Source of the DNA: an uncultured Bacilli bacterium
GTDB taxonomy: Bacteria; Bacillota_I; Bacilli_A; RF39; UBA660
NCBI GenBank assembly: GCA_934097255.1
Contig: CAKONT010000033.1
Span: 1-9,658, forward strand
DNA: 9,658 nucleotides
Direction of reading: 5' to 3'
Part shown: positions 1 through 5,837 of the stretch, in pieces
How the letters are laid out: every line of letters starts with the position of its first letter
Numbering within the stretch: position 1 is the first letter of the stretch
Program-made: the position numbers and the translations under genes
The notes under the pieces: generated by a model
Databases searched by the model: none
The model's input: the letters and a program-made list of their open reading frames with translations, nothing else
Told to the model about the DNA's origin: nothing

Positions 1-774
1 GTAATAGATTTTTCTAAAACTGATGAATTAACAGAAGGATTAAAATCATTTGCAGATTTAGATAAAACACTATATTATAAGAGAGATAATGATAGTCTAT
101 TAGCAACAGATAATGAAAGCGAAGCTGTTATAAAGATAGTTGGAAATAGAGAAGAAAATAAAGCAATATTAACTGCAGTAAATGTTGAAACTAAAAAAAG
201 CGAAAATTTTAAAGGATTTCATATGCAATATACAGGTTCTGCATTAGATTTTAGTGATCTTGATAATGGCATTGGACTTGAAACAAGATATGATTATTAT
301 ACTAGATGTACTTATGAATTTAATTTTCAATATGTAAAAGAAGAAGTTAATCCTAAAGAATATAAGTTTACTGAAGGAGCAAATCAAATATATACTATTG
401 ATGAATCAAAAAATGTTATATTTAAAATAGATGCAGATTTTAGTTTATTTGATGGTAAGGTATACATTGATGGTACATTAATTGATGCTAAAAATTATAA
501 AGCAGAATCTGGTAGCACTGTTATTACTTTAAATAAAGAATATGTTGATACGTTATCAGTTGGAGAGCATATAATCAAAGTTGAATTCAGTGATAGTGGT
601 TTAGCAACTACTAAATTTGAAGTTAAAGCAAAACAAGTAAATACTGAAAAGACAGAAAATATTACTAATCCACAAACTGGGGATAATATAAAAAGTGATA
701 TTATTTTTGGTATTATTTCTATTATAGGGTTAGTTTTCTTAGGCACTTATTATAGAAGAAAAGAAAATTTTTAG
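1..774 (+). CDS. C-terminal part of a sortase-anchored cell-surface protein (5' end outside window)
   Basis: The reading frame is open from the first base, so this is the last 257 residues of a longer protein; an ATG at 223 is internal, not a start. Residues about 120-210 look like an X2/Ig-like beta-sandwich surface module: a YKFTEGANQIYTIDES entry followed by alternating strands ending in LSVGEHIIKVEFSDSG. The end is a complete cell-wall sorting signal: NPQTGD at residues 223-228 (nt 667-684), a hydrophobic segment at about 232-251, and a positive tail RRKENF. In this family sortase cuts between T and G and joins the protein to the peptidoglycan. NPQTG departs from the classical LPXTG but resembles NPQTN/NPQTG-type signals. 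A Shine-Dalgarno for a lipoprotein gene follows the TAG stop within 15 bases, suggesting cotranscription. The substrate or ligand cannot be told from this fragment. Confidence 0.85.
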   Translation, partial: VIDFSKTDELTEGLKSFADLDKTLYYKRDNDSLLATDNESEAVIKIVGNREENKAILTAVNVETKKSENFKGFHMQYTGSALDFSDLDNGIGLETRYDYYTRCTYEFNFQYVKEEVNPKEYKFTEGANQIYTIDESKNVIFKIDADFSLFDGKVYIDGTLIDAKNYKAESGSTVITLNKEYVDTLSVGEHIIKVEFSDSGLATTKFEVKAKQVNTEKTENITNPQTGDNIKSDIIFGIISIIGLVFLGTYYRRKENF

Positions 775-800
775 ATTTATTATTAGTGGAGGTTTTTTAT

Positions 801-1814
801 ATGAAAAGAAAAATATTAACGATTTTAATTAGTTTTTTTATCGTTATTTTAATGACTGGATGTGGTGATAGGGTGAAAATTAGACAAATAGAAACTAAGA
901 AAATTAAGTATACCGAATTTAATAATGGTTTAGTAAAGTTAAAAATACCTGATGGGTGGAAAGTAGATGTAATTGGCGATTATATTCATTATACAGTAAA
1001 GGTTTATGATCCAAATAAACCTACTTATCAATTTTTCTTTAATTTAAAAACAGAAGGATATAATAAAAGTGAAGCTGCTAAAAATTGGCAACAAAAGTTT
1101 TATCCAAACGATATATTTGCTAAAAATCCTGTTATAGCAACAAAAGACACAGAAGGTTTTTATAAAATATTTAATGAATTAGGTCCTTTAAATAATACAA
1201 GTACTTTTACATTCCCAGTATTAACAGATTTTACTGTTGTTGAAAATTTAGGTAAAGGAATGTATGATGGCGATATATTAAGAGCGACATTTAAAGACCA
1301 AGATGGAAATGATGCTGAAGGATTATTTACTGCTTATGTATACGATGCTGGTCCATATTATGTATCGGAAGACTTTTTTTCTACTAATCAAGTAGATATA
1401 TACTTTTTAAATGTTTATGATACGATATTTATTACTGCTCCAAAAGATGAATTTATAAATTGGGAAGAGACTTTGAGTACTATTGCTTCGTCATTAGAGT
1501 TTACAGATACTTTTATTAGTGGATTTAATAGTGAACAAGACGCTGTTATGAAAAATTTTCAAAATATAAGAACTATATGTAATCAAATAACTGATGGTAT
1601 TATGGATTCTTGGGAAAAAAGAAATGCTAGTTTTGATATAATGAGTCAAAAACAAAGTGATGCAACTCTTGGCTATGAAAGAGTTTATGATACTGAAACA
1701 AATGAAGTTTATAAAGCATACAATGGTTTTACTGATGACTATGATGGAAAAAGATATAAATCAGTTTCAGATGATATGTATACTAAAGGAATAAGTGGCT
1801 ATATTGAAAAATAG
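801..1814 (+). CDS. Lipoprotein of unknown function
   Basis: Predicted 337-residue exported lipoprotein. The N-terminus is a classic lipoprotein signal: MKRK, a hydrophobic run to residue 19, then the lipobox MTGC with the acylated Cys at 21. I chose ATG 801 because GTGGAGG at 786-792 is the ribosome binding site; a GTG start at 786 would translate the Shine-Dalgarno itself and put five residues ahead of MKRK. After the lipobox there is a single globular region without further membrane spans. It begins with an LKIPDGWKV stretch (about 47-55), which recalls PsbP/MOG1-like folds. The C-terminal 55 residues (about 283-337) hold a separate Tyr/Asp-rich segment (GYERVYDTETNEVYKAYNGF, then DDYDGKRY). 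I do not recognise a named family. It directly follows the sortase-anchored protein gene, so both probably act on the outer face of the cell. No convincing terminator follows it before the next promoter. Confidence 0.85.
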   Translation: MKRKILTILISFFIVILMTGCGDRVKIRQIETKKIKYTEFNNGLVKLKIPDGWKVDVIGDYIHYTVKVYDPNKPTYQFFFNLKTEGYNKSEAAKNWQQKFYPNDIFAKNPVIATKDTEGFYKIFNELGPLNNTSTFTFPVLTDFTVVENLGKGMYDGDILRATFKDQDGNDAEGLFTAYVYDAGPYYVSEDFFSTNQVDIYFLNVYDTIFITAPKDEFINWEETLSTIASSLEFTDTFISGFNSEQDAVMKNFQNIRTICNQITDGIMDSWEKRNASFDIMSQKQSDATLGYERVYDTETNEVYKAYNGFTDDYDGKRYKSVSDDMYTKGISGYIEK

Positions 1815-1821
1815 TTGATAT

Positions 1822-1849
1822 TTGACAAAGAAATACTTTCGGATATAAT
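1822..1849 (+). promoter_or_regulatory. Strong sigma-A-type promoter for the Smr gene
   Basis: Perfect -35 TTGACA (1822-1827) and perfect -10 TATAAT (1844-1849) with a 16-base spacer, starting 8 bases after the lipoprotein stop. Expected transcription start is near 1856, giving a leader of about 85 bases before the Smr ATG. The heptamer AATACTT occurs in the spacer (1832-1838) and again just after the -10 (1850-1856). Confidence 0.8.
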
Positions 1850-1893
1850 AATACTTGTATTGTAAGTTATAAAAATTTTATAACTAAAGTATT
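1850..1893 (+). repeat. Palindrome in the Smr leader (operator or RNA hairpin)
   Basis: Perfect dyad GTTATAAAAATTTTATAAC at 1866-1884: two 9-base arms around a single central A. It is flanked by an outer inverted pair, AATACTT (1850-1856) and AAGTATT (1887-1893). The dyad starts about 10 bases downstream of the expected transcription start. It could be a repressor site or a leader hairpin; no run of T follows it, so it does not look like an intrinsic terminator. Confidence 0.6.
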
Positions 1894-1940
1894 AAAAAAG
1901 AAAGGAATTAAAGATAAATTAATTTTTAAAAGATGTCAAA

Positions 1941-2198
1941 ATGAATAGTAATAGTTTTTTAAATTCTACAATGCCTAGTTTAGATTTGCATGGTTATAAT
2001 AGGTACGAAGCAACTGTTTTAATCGATGAATTTATCAATAATAGTTTAAAATTAAATTATCATTTAATTGCTATTATTCATGGAAAAGGGGAAGGTATTT
2101 TAAAAGAAGTGGTAATAAAAATTGCTAGGGAAAATAGAAAAGTTAAAAATTATCACATAGATATGTTTAATGATGGTTGCACAATATTTGAATTATAA
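1941..2198 (+). CDS. Stand-alone Smr-domain protein
   Basis: An 85-residue protein that is essentially one Smr (small MutS-related) domain. The two family hallmarks are present: LDLHG at residues 14-18 and HGKGEG at 47-52 (family HGxGxG), followed by a helix and a final strand ending in CTIFEL. Smr domains bind nucleic acid and many have nuclease activity. They occur at the C-terminus of MutS2 and as small separate proteins; this one has no MutS2 ATPase part, so its target is unknown. The start is uncertain. The frame is closed upstream by a stop at 1920, leaving ATG 1941 or ATG 1971, and neither has a good Shine-Dalgarno at normal distance: AAAGGA lies at 1901-1906, about 35 bases upstream. 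A three-codon frame (ATG 1933, stop 1942-1944) overlaps ATG 1941. The 3' end runs into a hairpin shared with convergent sspI. Confidence 0.85.
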   Translation: MNSNSFLNSTMPSLDLHGYNRYEATVLIDEFINNSLKLNYHLIAIIHGKGEGILKEVVIKIARENRKVKNYHIDMFNDGCTIFEL

Positions 2199-2228
2199 AA
2201 AAAGAAATGTTAGTTCATTTCTTTTTTT
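2197..2228. terminator. Bidirectional terminator shared by the Smr gene and sspI
   Basis: Perfect 13-bp stem, AAAAAAAGAAATG (2197-2209) against CATTTCTTTTTTT (2216-2228), with loop TTAGTT (2210-2215). The A-rich and T-rich arms give a U tract in either direction. The left arm overlaps the Smr stop codon; the loop and right arm contain the last codons and stop of sspI. Confidence 0.85.
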
Positions 2229-2416
2229 AGTATTTTAACGAAATTTTCTTTTTCTTCTATGCTTAGTTTATTCCAACAAATTTCAAGAATAACTCCTAAT
2301 CCAGGAAGTGCAAGTTCATCATCACTTTTACATCCTTCATCAATTATGCTTAATATTTTGTCAGTACTTTCGTTTCTTAAATTATTGATTATATTTTTTC
2401 TTATATTTATTTCCAT
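2210..2416 (-). CDS. sspI: Small acid-soluble spore protein I (SspI-like)
   Basis: A 68-residue minus-strand protein close in length to Bacillus SspI (about 71). It keeps the family's central signature LPGLGV followed by a hydrophobic/Trp segment ([12 protein letters not shown], residues 37-48), preceded by an acidic '[11 protein letters not shown]' region corresponding to IVDAIQSGEEK in Bacillus and followed by a charged helix ([11 protein letters not shown]). SspI is a minor SASP made in the developing forespore; its role in the dormant spore is poorly defined. The start is ATG at 2416-2414, with GAAAGGAA (plus coordinates 2426-2433) about 9 bases upstream. It points toward the Smr gene, and their coding ends are 11 bases apart. 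Its presence argues that the host makes endospores. An overlapping plus-strand open frame at 2259-2498 is its antisense shadow. The identification rests on remembered family sequence. Confidence 0.82.
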   Translation of the reverse strand: MEINIRKNIINNLRNESTDKILSIIDEGCKSDDELALPGLGVILEICWNKLSIEEKENFVKILKKEMN

Positions 2417-2439
2417 TATTAAAAATTCCTTTCAATACA

Positions 2440-2468
2440 TATTGTGTCTATATTTTCAAAAATTATTT
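2440..2468 (-). promoter_or_regulatory. Possible forespore (sigma-G/F-like) promoter of sspI
   Basis: On the minus strand AAATA (plus 2464-2468) and CACAATA (plus 2440-2446) are separated by 17 bases. They match 4 of 5 positions of the sigma-G -35 (GHATR) and 5 of 7 of the -10 (CATACTA). The region is so AT-rich that chance matches are likely. Confidence 0.3.
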
Positions 2469-2475
2469 ATTTATA

Positions 2476-2504
2476 TTGTTTTTTTTAAAAAATTTTAATA
2501 TAAT
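2476..2504 (+). promoter_or_regulatory. Promoter of the lemA-DUF2207 unit
   Basis: Perfect -10 TATAAT (2499-2504) with a weak -35 TTGTTT (2476-2481) at 17-base spacing, ending 25 bases ahead of the LemA start. It is divergent from the sspI promoter region. Confidence 0.5.
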
Positions 2505-2529
2505 TGATATAGAAAGGATTGGTGTTTTT

Positions 2530-3081
2530 ATGACAGTTGCTATAATAATTGCTTTAGTAGTAGTAGTGATAATTTTATGGCTAATTGGTGCTTATAATTC
2601 TTTAGTTTCTCTAAGAAATAAAAAAGATGATCAATGGTCTCAAATTGATATTCAATTAAAAAGAAGATTTGATTTAATCCCTAATCTAGTTGAGACAGTA
2701 AAAGGTTATGCTAAACATGAAAAAGAAACTTTTGAAAACGTAACAAAAGCTAGAAGTTCATTTGCAAGTGCTACTACTCCAGAAGAAGAAATGAAGGCTA
2801 ATGGCGAATTAACAAAAGCATTATCTAAATTAATGGTTGTTTGCGAAAGTTATCCTGAATTAAAAGCTAATGAAAATTTTATTAAGTTACAAGAAGAATT
2901 AAAAGAAACAGAAGATAAAATTTCTTATGCAAGACAATTTTATAACGACTCAGCTTTAAGTTATAATAATAAAGTTGAGATGTTTCCTTCAAACATTGTA
3001 GCTAACATTTTTGGATTTAAAAAAGCATCATTTTTTGAAATCGATGAAGCTTCTAAAGAAAATCCAACTGTTAAATTCTAG
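2530..3081 (+). CDS. lemA: LemA family membrane protein
   Basis: A 183-residue protein with the LemA layout: a single N-terminal membrane span (about residues 3-20) followed by a long helical cytosolic or extracytosolic domain. The conserved block is clear at about 21-60: [19 protein letters not shown], then [19 protein letters not shown]. Near the end are the typical [10 protein letters not shown] and [13 protein letters not shown] segments. LemA proteins are widespread and poorly understood; in Firmicutes they sit beside DUF2207 membrane proteins, as here. I chose ATG 2530 because AAAGGATTGG (2513-2522) precedes it and the membrane helix then lies at the N-terminus; an upstream TTG/ATT extension to about 2476 would cross the promoter -10. 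A terminator-like hairpin follows the stop immediately, before the DUF2207 gene. Confidence 0.93.
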   Translation: MTVAIIIALVVVVIILWLIGAYNSLVSLRNKKDDQWSQIDIQLKRRFDLIPNLVETVKGYAKHEKETFENVTKARSSFASATTPEEEMKANGELTKALSKLMVVCESYPELKANENFIKLQEELKETEDKISYARQFYNDSALSYNNKVEMFPSNIVANIFGFKKASFFEIDEASKENPTVKF

Positions 3082-3105
3082 GCTTACATTTTGTAAGCTT
3101 TTTTT
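3082..3105 (+). terminator. Intrinsic terminator/attenuator between lemA and the DUF2207 gene
   Basis: GCTTACA (3082-3088), loop TTT, TGTAAGC (3092-3098), then seven T (3099-3105). The 7-bp stem begins at the base after the lemA stop codon. No new promoter is visible in the 15 bases before the next ATG, so this is probably a partial terminator that sets the ratio of the two products. Confidence 0.75.
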
Positions 3106-3120
3106 GAAAGGGTAAGTTTT

Positions 3121-4797
3121 ATGAAAAAAATAAAATACTTAATATTTTTATTTCTTTTATTTCCATACATTGTTATGGCGTCAAGTGAAGATAAAATAAA
3201 TAAAATAGATGTAAAAATTGAGCTTTCTTTAAATGGCGATGCTCATATAATTGAAACTTGGGATGCTTATGCTGGAAGTGGATCAGAGTTTTATAAAGCT
3301 TTATATAATTTAGGCAATATGAGTGTATCAAACTTTAAAGTAACAGATGAAAGTGGTACTGATTATGATTTTGTTACTGACTGGGATATTAATGCGTCAA
3401 TGAGTGAAAAAAAATATAAAAATGGTTTCAATTATGCTAGTGAAGGGCTTGAATTATGTTGGGGAAAATCAGGTGTTGGAAGCCATATTTATGTTATATC
3501 ATACGATGTTTCTAATTTCATTTTTAAAACTCGTGATGCCCAGGTTATGTATTGGACAGTTTTAAATAATATGGATATGATGCCAAAAAGCTTTAGTGCA
3601 GAAATAGTTGGTCCAACCATGTTTTCAGATACATTAAATGTTTGGGGATATGGATATAAAGGATATGCCTATGTATATGATGGAAAAGCTTATATGTCAA
3701 ATGAGGAAGATACAGATTTATCTTCTAGTGATTATGCTGTTATGCTTATTAAGTTTCCACTTAATACATTTACTGTAAGTGATGAAAATACATATAGTCA
3801 ATATGAATATTTTGATGATGTTTTAAATAAATCTAAAGAAAATTCATTCGATTATGATTATAGTCAAAAAACTTCTATATTCCAAAAAATATTTGCATTT
3901 ATTTCGGCAATATTACCTTTTTTAATATTCTTTGGTGTTGTTCTTCTTGTTAAAGCAAGTAAAAAATATAAATTAAGTAAAACGGGAAAAATTAATGAAA
4001 AAGAAGTTAAAGCATTTAGAGATATTCCATGTGATAAAGATATTTTTAAAGCATATTTAGTATCTTTAGTTTATAAATTAAATAAAAAAAATACAGACTT
4101 TTTTGGGGCAGTATTTTTAAAATGGTTATTTGAAGATAAAATTGAAATAAAGAAAATATCTAAAACAAATATTTTTGGAAAAGAAAAAGAAGATACAGCG
4201 ATTGTTTTAAAAGAAAATATTGAATTTGAAACAGATGTTGAAAGAAAGTTATATAAATATTTATCTGCTGCAAGTAAAGATGGTATTTTAGAGAAAAACG
4301 AATTAAAAAAATGGAGTCAAAATAACTATAACAAATTATTTAATTGGTTTGATGATGCAGAAAGTTATGGTAGAAGTTTGTATAGTAATTTTATCACTAA
4401 AAAAGGTTTTTCTTACATTGTCGATGATGGTTTAAAAAAAGATGGTGAACAACTAGCAGGATTAAAAAAGTTTTTAGTAGAATTTTCTCGTATTGAAGAA
4501 AAAGAAGCTCTTGAAGTTAAACTTTGGAAAGAATATTTAATGTTTGCTCAAATATTTGGGTTAGCTGAGAAAGTTGCAAAACAATTTGAAAAGTTATATC
4601 CTGAAGTTATAGAACAATTTGATAATAATATTAATATGACAGATATTATGATTTTAAATAATATTTCAAATACAGCGATAGTTAGTGCAACAACTGCAAG
4701 ATCTCATGCTGAAAGTTATAGTTCCGGTGGCGGAGGATTCTCATCCGGCGGCGGCGGAGGTGGATCTTTCGGCGGTGGAGGCGGCGGGGGTCGCTAA
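3121..4797 (+). CDS. DUF2207 membrane protein with glycine-rich tail
   Basis: A 558-residue protein with the DUF2207 (YciQ-like) layout. It has a signal sequence (1-20, cut near VMA-SS) and an extracytoplasmic beta-rich domain (about 25-220) opening with KIDVKIELSLNGDAHIIETWD, the usual start of the family. A membrane helix lies at about 256-278, followed by a large charged cytosolic region (about 285-525). It ends in a poly-glycine tail of about 25 residues (GGGG/SS/F blocks) with a final Arg. Such Gly-rich ends are common in DUF2207 proteins. I see only one clear internal span; many relatives have additional spans close to the tail. The function is unknown, but the partnership with LemA is recurrent. 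AAAGGG (3107-3112) positions ATG 3121 well. The tail codons are GC-rich (GGC, GGG, TCC), unlike the rest of the gene. Confidence 0.92.
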   Translation: MKKIKYLIFLFLLFPYIVMASSEDKINKIDVKIELSLNGDAHIIETWDAYAGSGSEFYKALYNLGNMSVSNFKVTDESGTDYDFVTDWDINASMSEKKYKNGFNYASEGLELCWGKSGVGSHIYVISYDVSNFIFKTRDAQVMYWTVLNNMDMMPKSFSAEIVGPTMFSDTLNVWGYGYKGYAYVYDGKAYMSNEEDTDLSSSDYAVMLIKFPLNTFTVSDENTYSQYEYFDDVLNKSKENSFDYDYSQKTSIFQKIFAFISAILPFLIFFGVVLLVKASKKYKLSKTGKINEKEVKAFRDIPCDKDIFKAYLVSLVYKLNKKNTDFFGAVFLKWLFEDKIEIKKISKTNIFGKEKEDTAIVLKENIEFETDVERKLYKYLSAASKDGILEKNELKKWSQNNYNKLFNWFDDAESYGRSLYSNFITKKGFSYIVDDGLKKDGEQLAGLKKFLVEFSRIEEKEALEVKLWKEYLMFAQIFGLAEKVAKQFEKLYPEVIEQFDNNINMTDIMILNNISNTAIVSATTARSHAESYSSGGGGFSSGGGGGGSFGGGGGGGR

Positions 4798-4836
4798 TAC
4801 CTAATACCTAACACTTAATATCTAATACCTAATATT
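4795..4836 (+). repeat. Six degenerate tandem heptamers (TAATACC)
   Basis: Six 7-base units in register: TAATACC, TAATACC, TAACACT, TAATATC, TAATACC, TAATATT. The first TAA is the stop codon of the DUF2207 gene. Three units are identical and the rest differ by one or two bases. There is no open frame or hairpin in the array. Confidence 0.75.
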
Positions 4837-4872
4837 TAAGTTAATTAAATTAAAGAAAATATAATATAAGAA

Positions 4873-4901
4873 AAAAGTCATTCAAAACTTGAATGACTTT
4901 T
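4873..4901. terminator. Bidirectional terminator between the DUF2207 gene and tRNA-Lys
   Basis: AAAAGTCATTCAA (4873-4885), loop AAC, TTGAATGACTTTT (4889-4901): a perfect 13-bp stem. The T run on the plus strand (4898-4901, then TATATTTTT) serves the DUF2207 transcript. The A run at 4871-4876 gives a U tract on the minus strand for the tRNA. Confidence 0.85.
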
Positions 4902-4912
4902 ATATTTTTAAT

Positions 4913-4988
4913 TGGTGATTCCTCAGGGGATCGAACCCTGGACCCACAGATTAAGAGTCTGTTGCTCTACCAGCTGAGCTAAGGAACC
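4913..4988 (-). tRNA. tRNA-Lys (anticodon CTT)
   Basis: A 76-base minus-strand tRNA with encoded CCA (plus 4913-4915). Acceptor arms are GGTTCCT (5', plus 4982-4988) and AGGAATC (3', plus 4917-4923), with one G-U pair. The D-arm is AGCTCAGCTGGTAGAGC. The anticodon stem is ACAGA/TCTGT around loop CTCTTAA, with anticodon CTT at plus 4953-4955. The variable region is short, and the T-arm is CAGGGTTCGATCCCCTG. All cloverleaf elements are present and the sequence matches typical bacterial tRNA-Lys. It is a single tRNA gene, transcribed against its neighbours, with its own promoter and terminator. No integrase or duplicated 3' end suggests use as an attachment site here. Confidence 0.96.
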
Positions 4989-5006
4989 AAAAACAATATC
5001 TATTAC

Positions 5007-5015
5007 ATTATAACA
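5007..5015 (-). promoter_or_regulatory. Extended -10 promoter of tRNA-Lys
   Basis: Minus-strand TGTTATAAT: a perfect TATAAT (plus 5007-5012) preceded by the TGn extension (plus 5013-5015), 18 bases before the mature tRNA 5' end. No good -35 is visible. Confidence 0.6.
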
Positions 5016-5062
5016 CATATTTTTTATTTGGGAATATTTTTTTTAAAAATATTTATATTTTA

Positions 5063-5078
5063 TTATGTTAAAACATAA
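5063..5078. promoter_or_regulatory. Inverted repeat upstream of the C26-transketolase operon (possible operator)
   Basis: TTATGTT (5063-5069), AA, AACATAA (5072-5078): a perfect 7-2-7 dyad that includes G/C positions, unlike the surrounding A/T-only palindromes. It lies 28 bases upstream of the proposed -10 of the operon, around the expected -35 position or just above it. Confidence 0.4.
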
Positions 5079-5102
5079 AAGATACTATTTTTTTATAATA
5101 CA

Positions 5103-5111
5103 TGATATAAT
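5103..5111 (+). promoter_or_regulatory. Extended -10 promoter of the C26-transketolase operon
   Basis: TGATATAAT: a perfect TATAAT at 5106-5111 with a TGn extension at 5103-5105, 27 bases before the ATG. A second TATAAT at 5094-5099 is an alternative. Neither has a recognisable -35, which would fit activator control or extended -10 recognition. Confidence 0.5.
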
Positions 5112-5138
5112 TACTATTGTAGAAGAGAGGATTAAGTT

Positions 5139-5819
5139 ATGAAACCAGTAATAGGTCTTGTTGAAAGAGCAGATATAAATAGAGATAATTGTTTCGATTA
5201 TTATCGAAGAGCCGTTATAGAAAGTGGAGGTATTCCAATTGCAATATTACCACCACAAAATATAATATACGATGAAGCAAGAACTGATGAAATACCAAAA
5301 TTATCTAAAAAAGATTTAGAAATATTAGATAGAGAAATTAGTTTATGCGATGGAATAATACTTTGTGGAGGGGATAGAATATATCCATATCAGGAGTATA
5401 TTTATAAAAAAGTAACCGAAATTAATATGCCCCTTTTTGGAATTTGTCTTGGAATGCAAATTTTTGCATATGTTCAAGATAAAAACAATTTAGAAAAAAA
5501 TAATACTATTTTTTCTCATAAAAAAGATGATAAAAGATATGTACACGAAGTAAATATAAGTAAATATTCCAAAATCTTTCAAATAATAAATAAATCAAGG
5601 ATAATGGTTAATAGTTCCCATAATGTACATGTTAGTAATATAAATGATTACATTGTATCTGCAACATCTTTTGATGGGCTAATAGAAGCAGTTGAGCACC
5701 CTGATAAAACATTTAATATTGGTGTTCAATGGCATCCTGAAAGGATGATAGACTACGATGAAAATAGTAAGAAAATATTTGATTATTTTATTAAATGTTG
5801 TAAAGAAGAAGAATTATAA
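5139..5819 (+). CDS. Class I glutamine amidotransferase-like hydrolase (peptidase C26, gamma-glutamyl hydrolase type)
   Basis: A 226-residue single-domain protein of the family that includes gamma-glutamyl-GABA hydrolase PuuD. The nucleophile elbow GICLGMQ holds the catalytic Cys103. The rest of the triad is WHPE, with His199 and Glu201. The oxyanion-side motif is DGIILCGGDRIYP (71-83), and a substrate-side NSSHNVHV (158-165) corresponds to the NSxHxQ region of PuuD. These enzymes release glutamate from gamma-glutamyl amides; the amine part of the substrate cannot be told here. PuuD-pathway partners (puuA, puuB, puuC) are absent. AGAGAGG (5124-5130) sets ATG 5139. The next gene, transketolase, begins 19 bases after this stop with its own strong Shine-Dalgarno, so the two are probably one operon. 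Length is slightly short of PuuD (about 254) but all active-site parts are present. Confidence 0.88.
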   Translation: MKPVIGLVERADINRDNCFDYYRRAVIESGGIPIAILPPQNIIYDEARTDEIPKLSKKDLEILDREISLCDGIILCGGDRIYPYQEYIYKKVTEINMPLFGICLGMQIFAYVQDKNNLEKNNTIFSHKKDDKRYVHEVNISKYSKIFQIINKSRIMVNSSHNVHVSNINDYIVSATSFDGLIEAVEHPDKTFNIGVQWHPERMIDYDENSKKIFDYFIKCCKEEEL

Positions 5820-5837
5820 AGTTAAGGAGAATATTCT

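Noticed and set aside
495..746. Minus-strand open frame of 83 codons inside the surface-protein gene
   Set aside because: It is antisense to a well-supported gene, has no ribosome binding site and no recognisable domain.
786..800. GTG start extending the lipoprotein by five residues
   Set aside because: The GTGGAGG there is the Shine-Dalgarno for ATG 801, which gives a normal lipoprotein signal sequence.
2259..2498. Plus-strand open frame with a hydrophobic C-terminus
   Set aside because: It is antisense to sspI, which has a family signature and a proper ribosome binding site; its hydrophobicity comes from T-rich DNA.
2476..2529. N-terminal extension of LemA by 18 residues
   Set aside because: It would place coding sequence across the -10 and the Shine-Dalgarno and put a non-conserved stretch before the membrane helix.
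4719..4836. CRISPR-like repeat region
   Set aside because: One part is coding glycine repeat and the other a 7-base tandem array with no spacers.
4913..4988. tRNA-Lys as an integration site of a mobile element
   Set aside because: No integrase, no duplicated tRNA 3' end and no foreign-looking genes in the window.
5033..5053. A/T-only inverted repeat (AATATTTTT, TTT, AAAAATATT)
   Set aside because: Expected by chance in DNA of this composition; there is no G/C pair in the stem and no link to a gene end.
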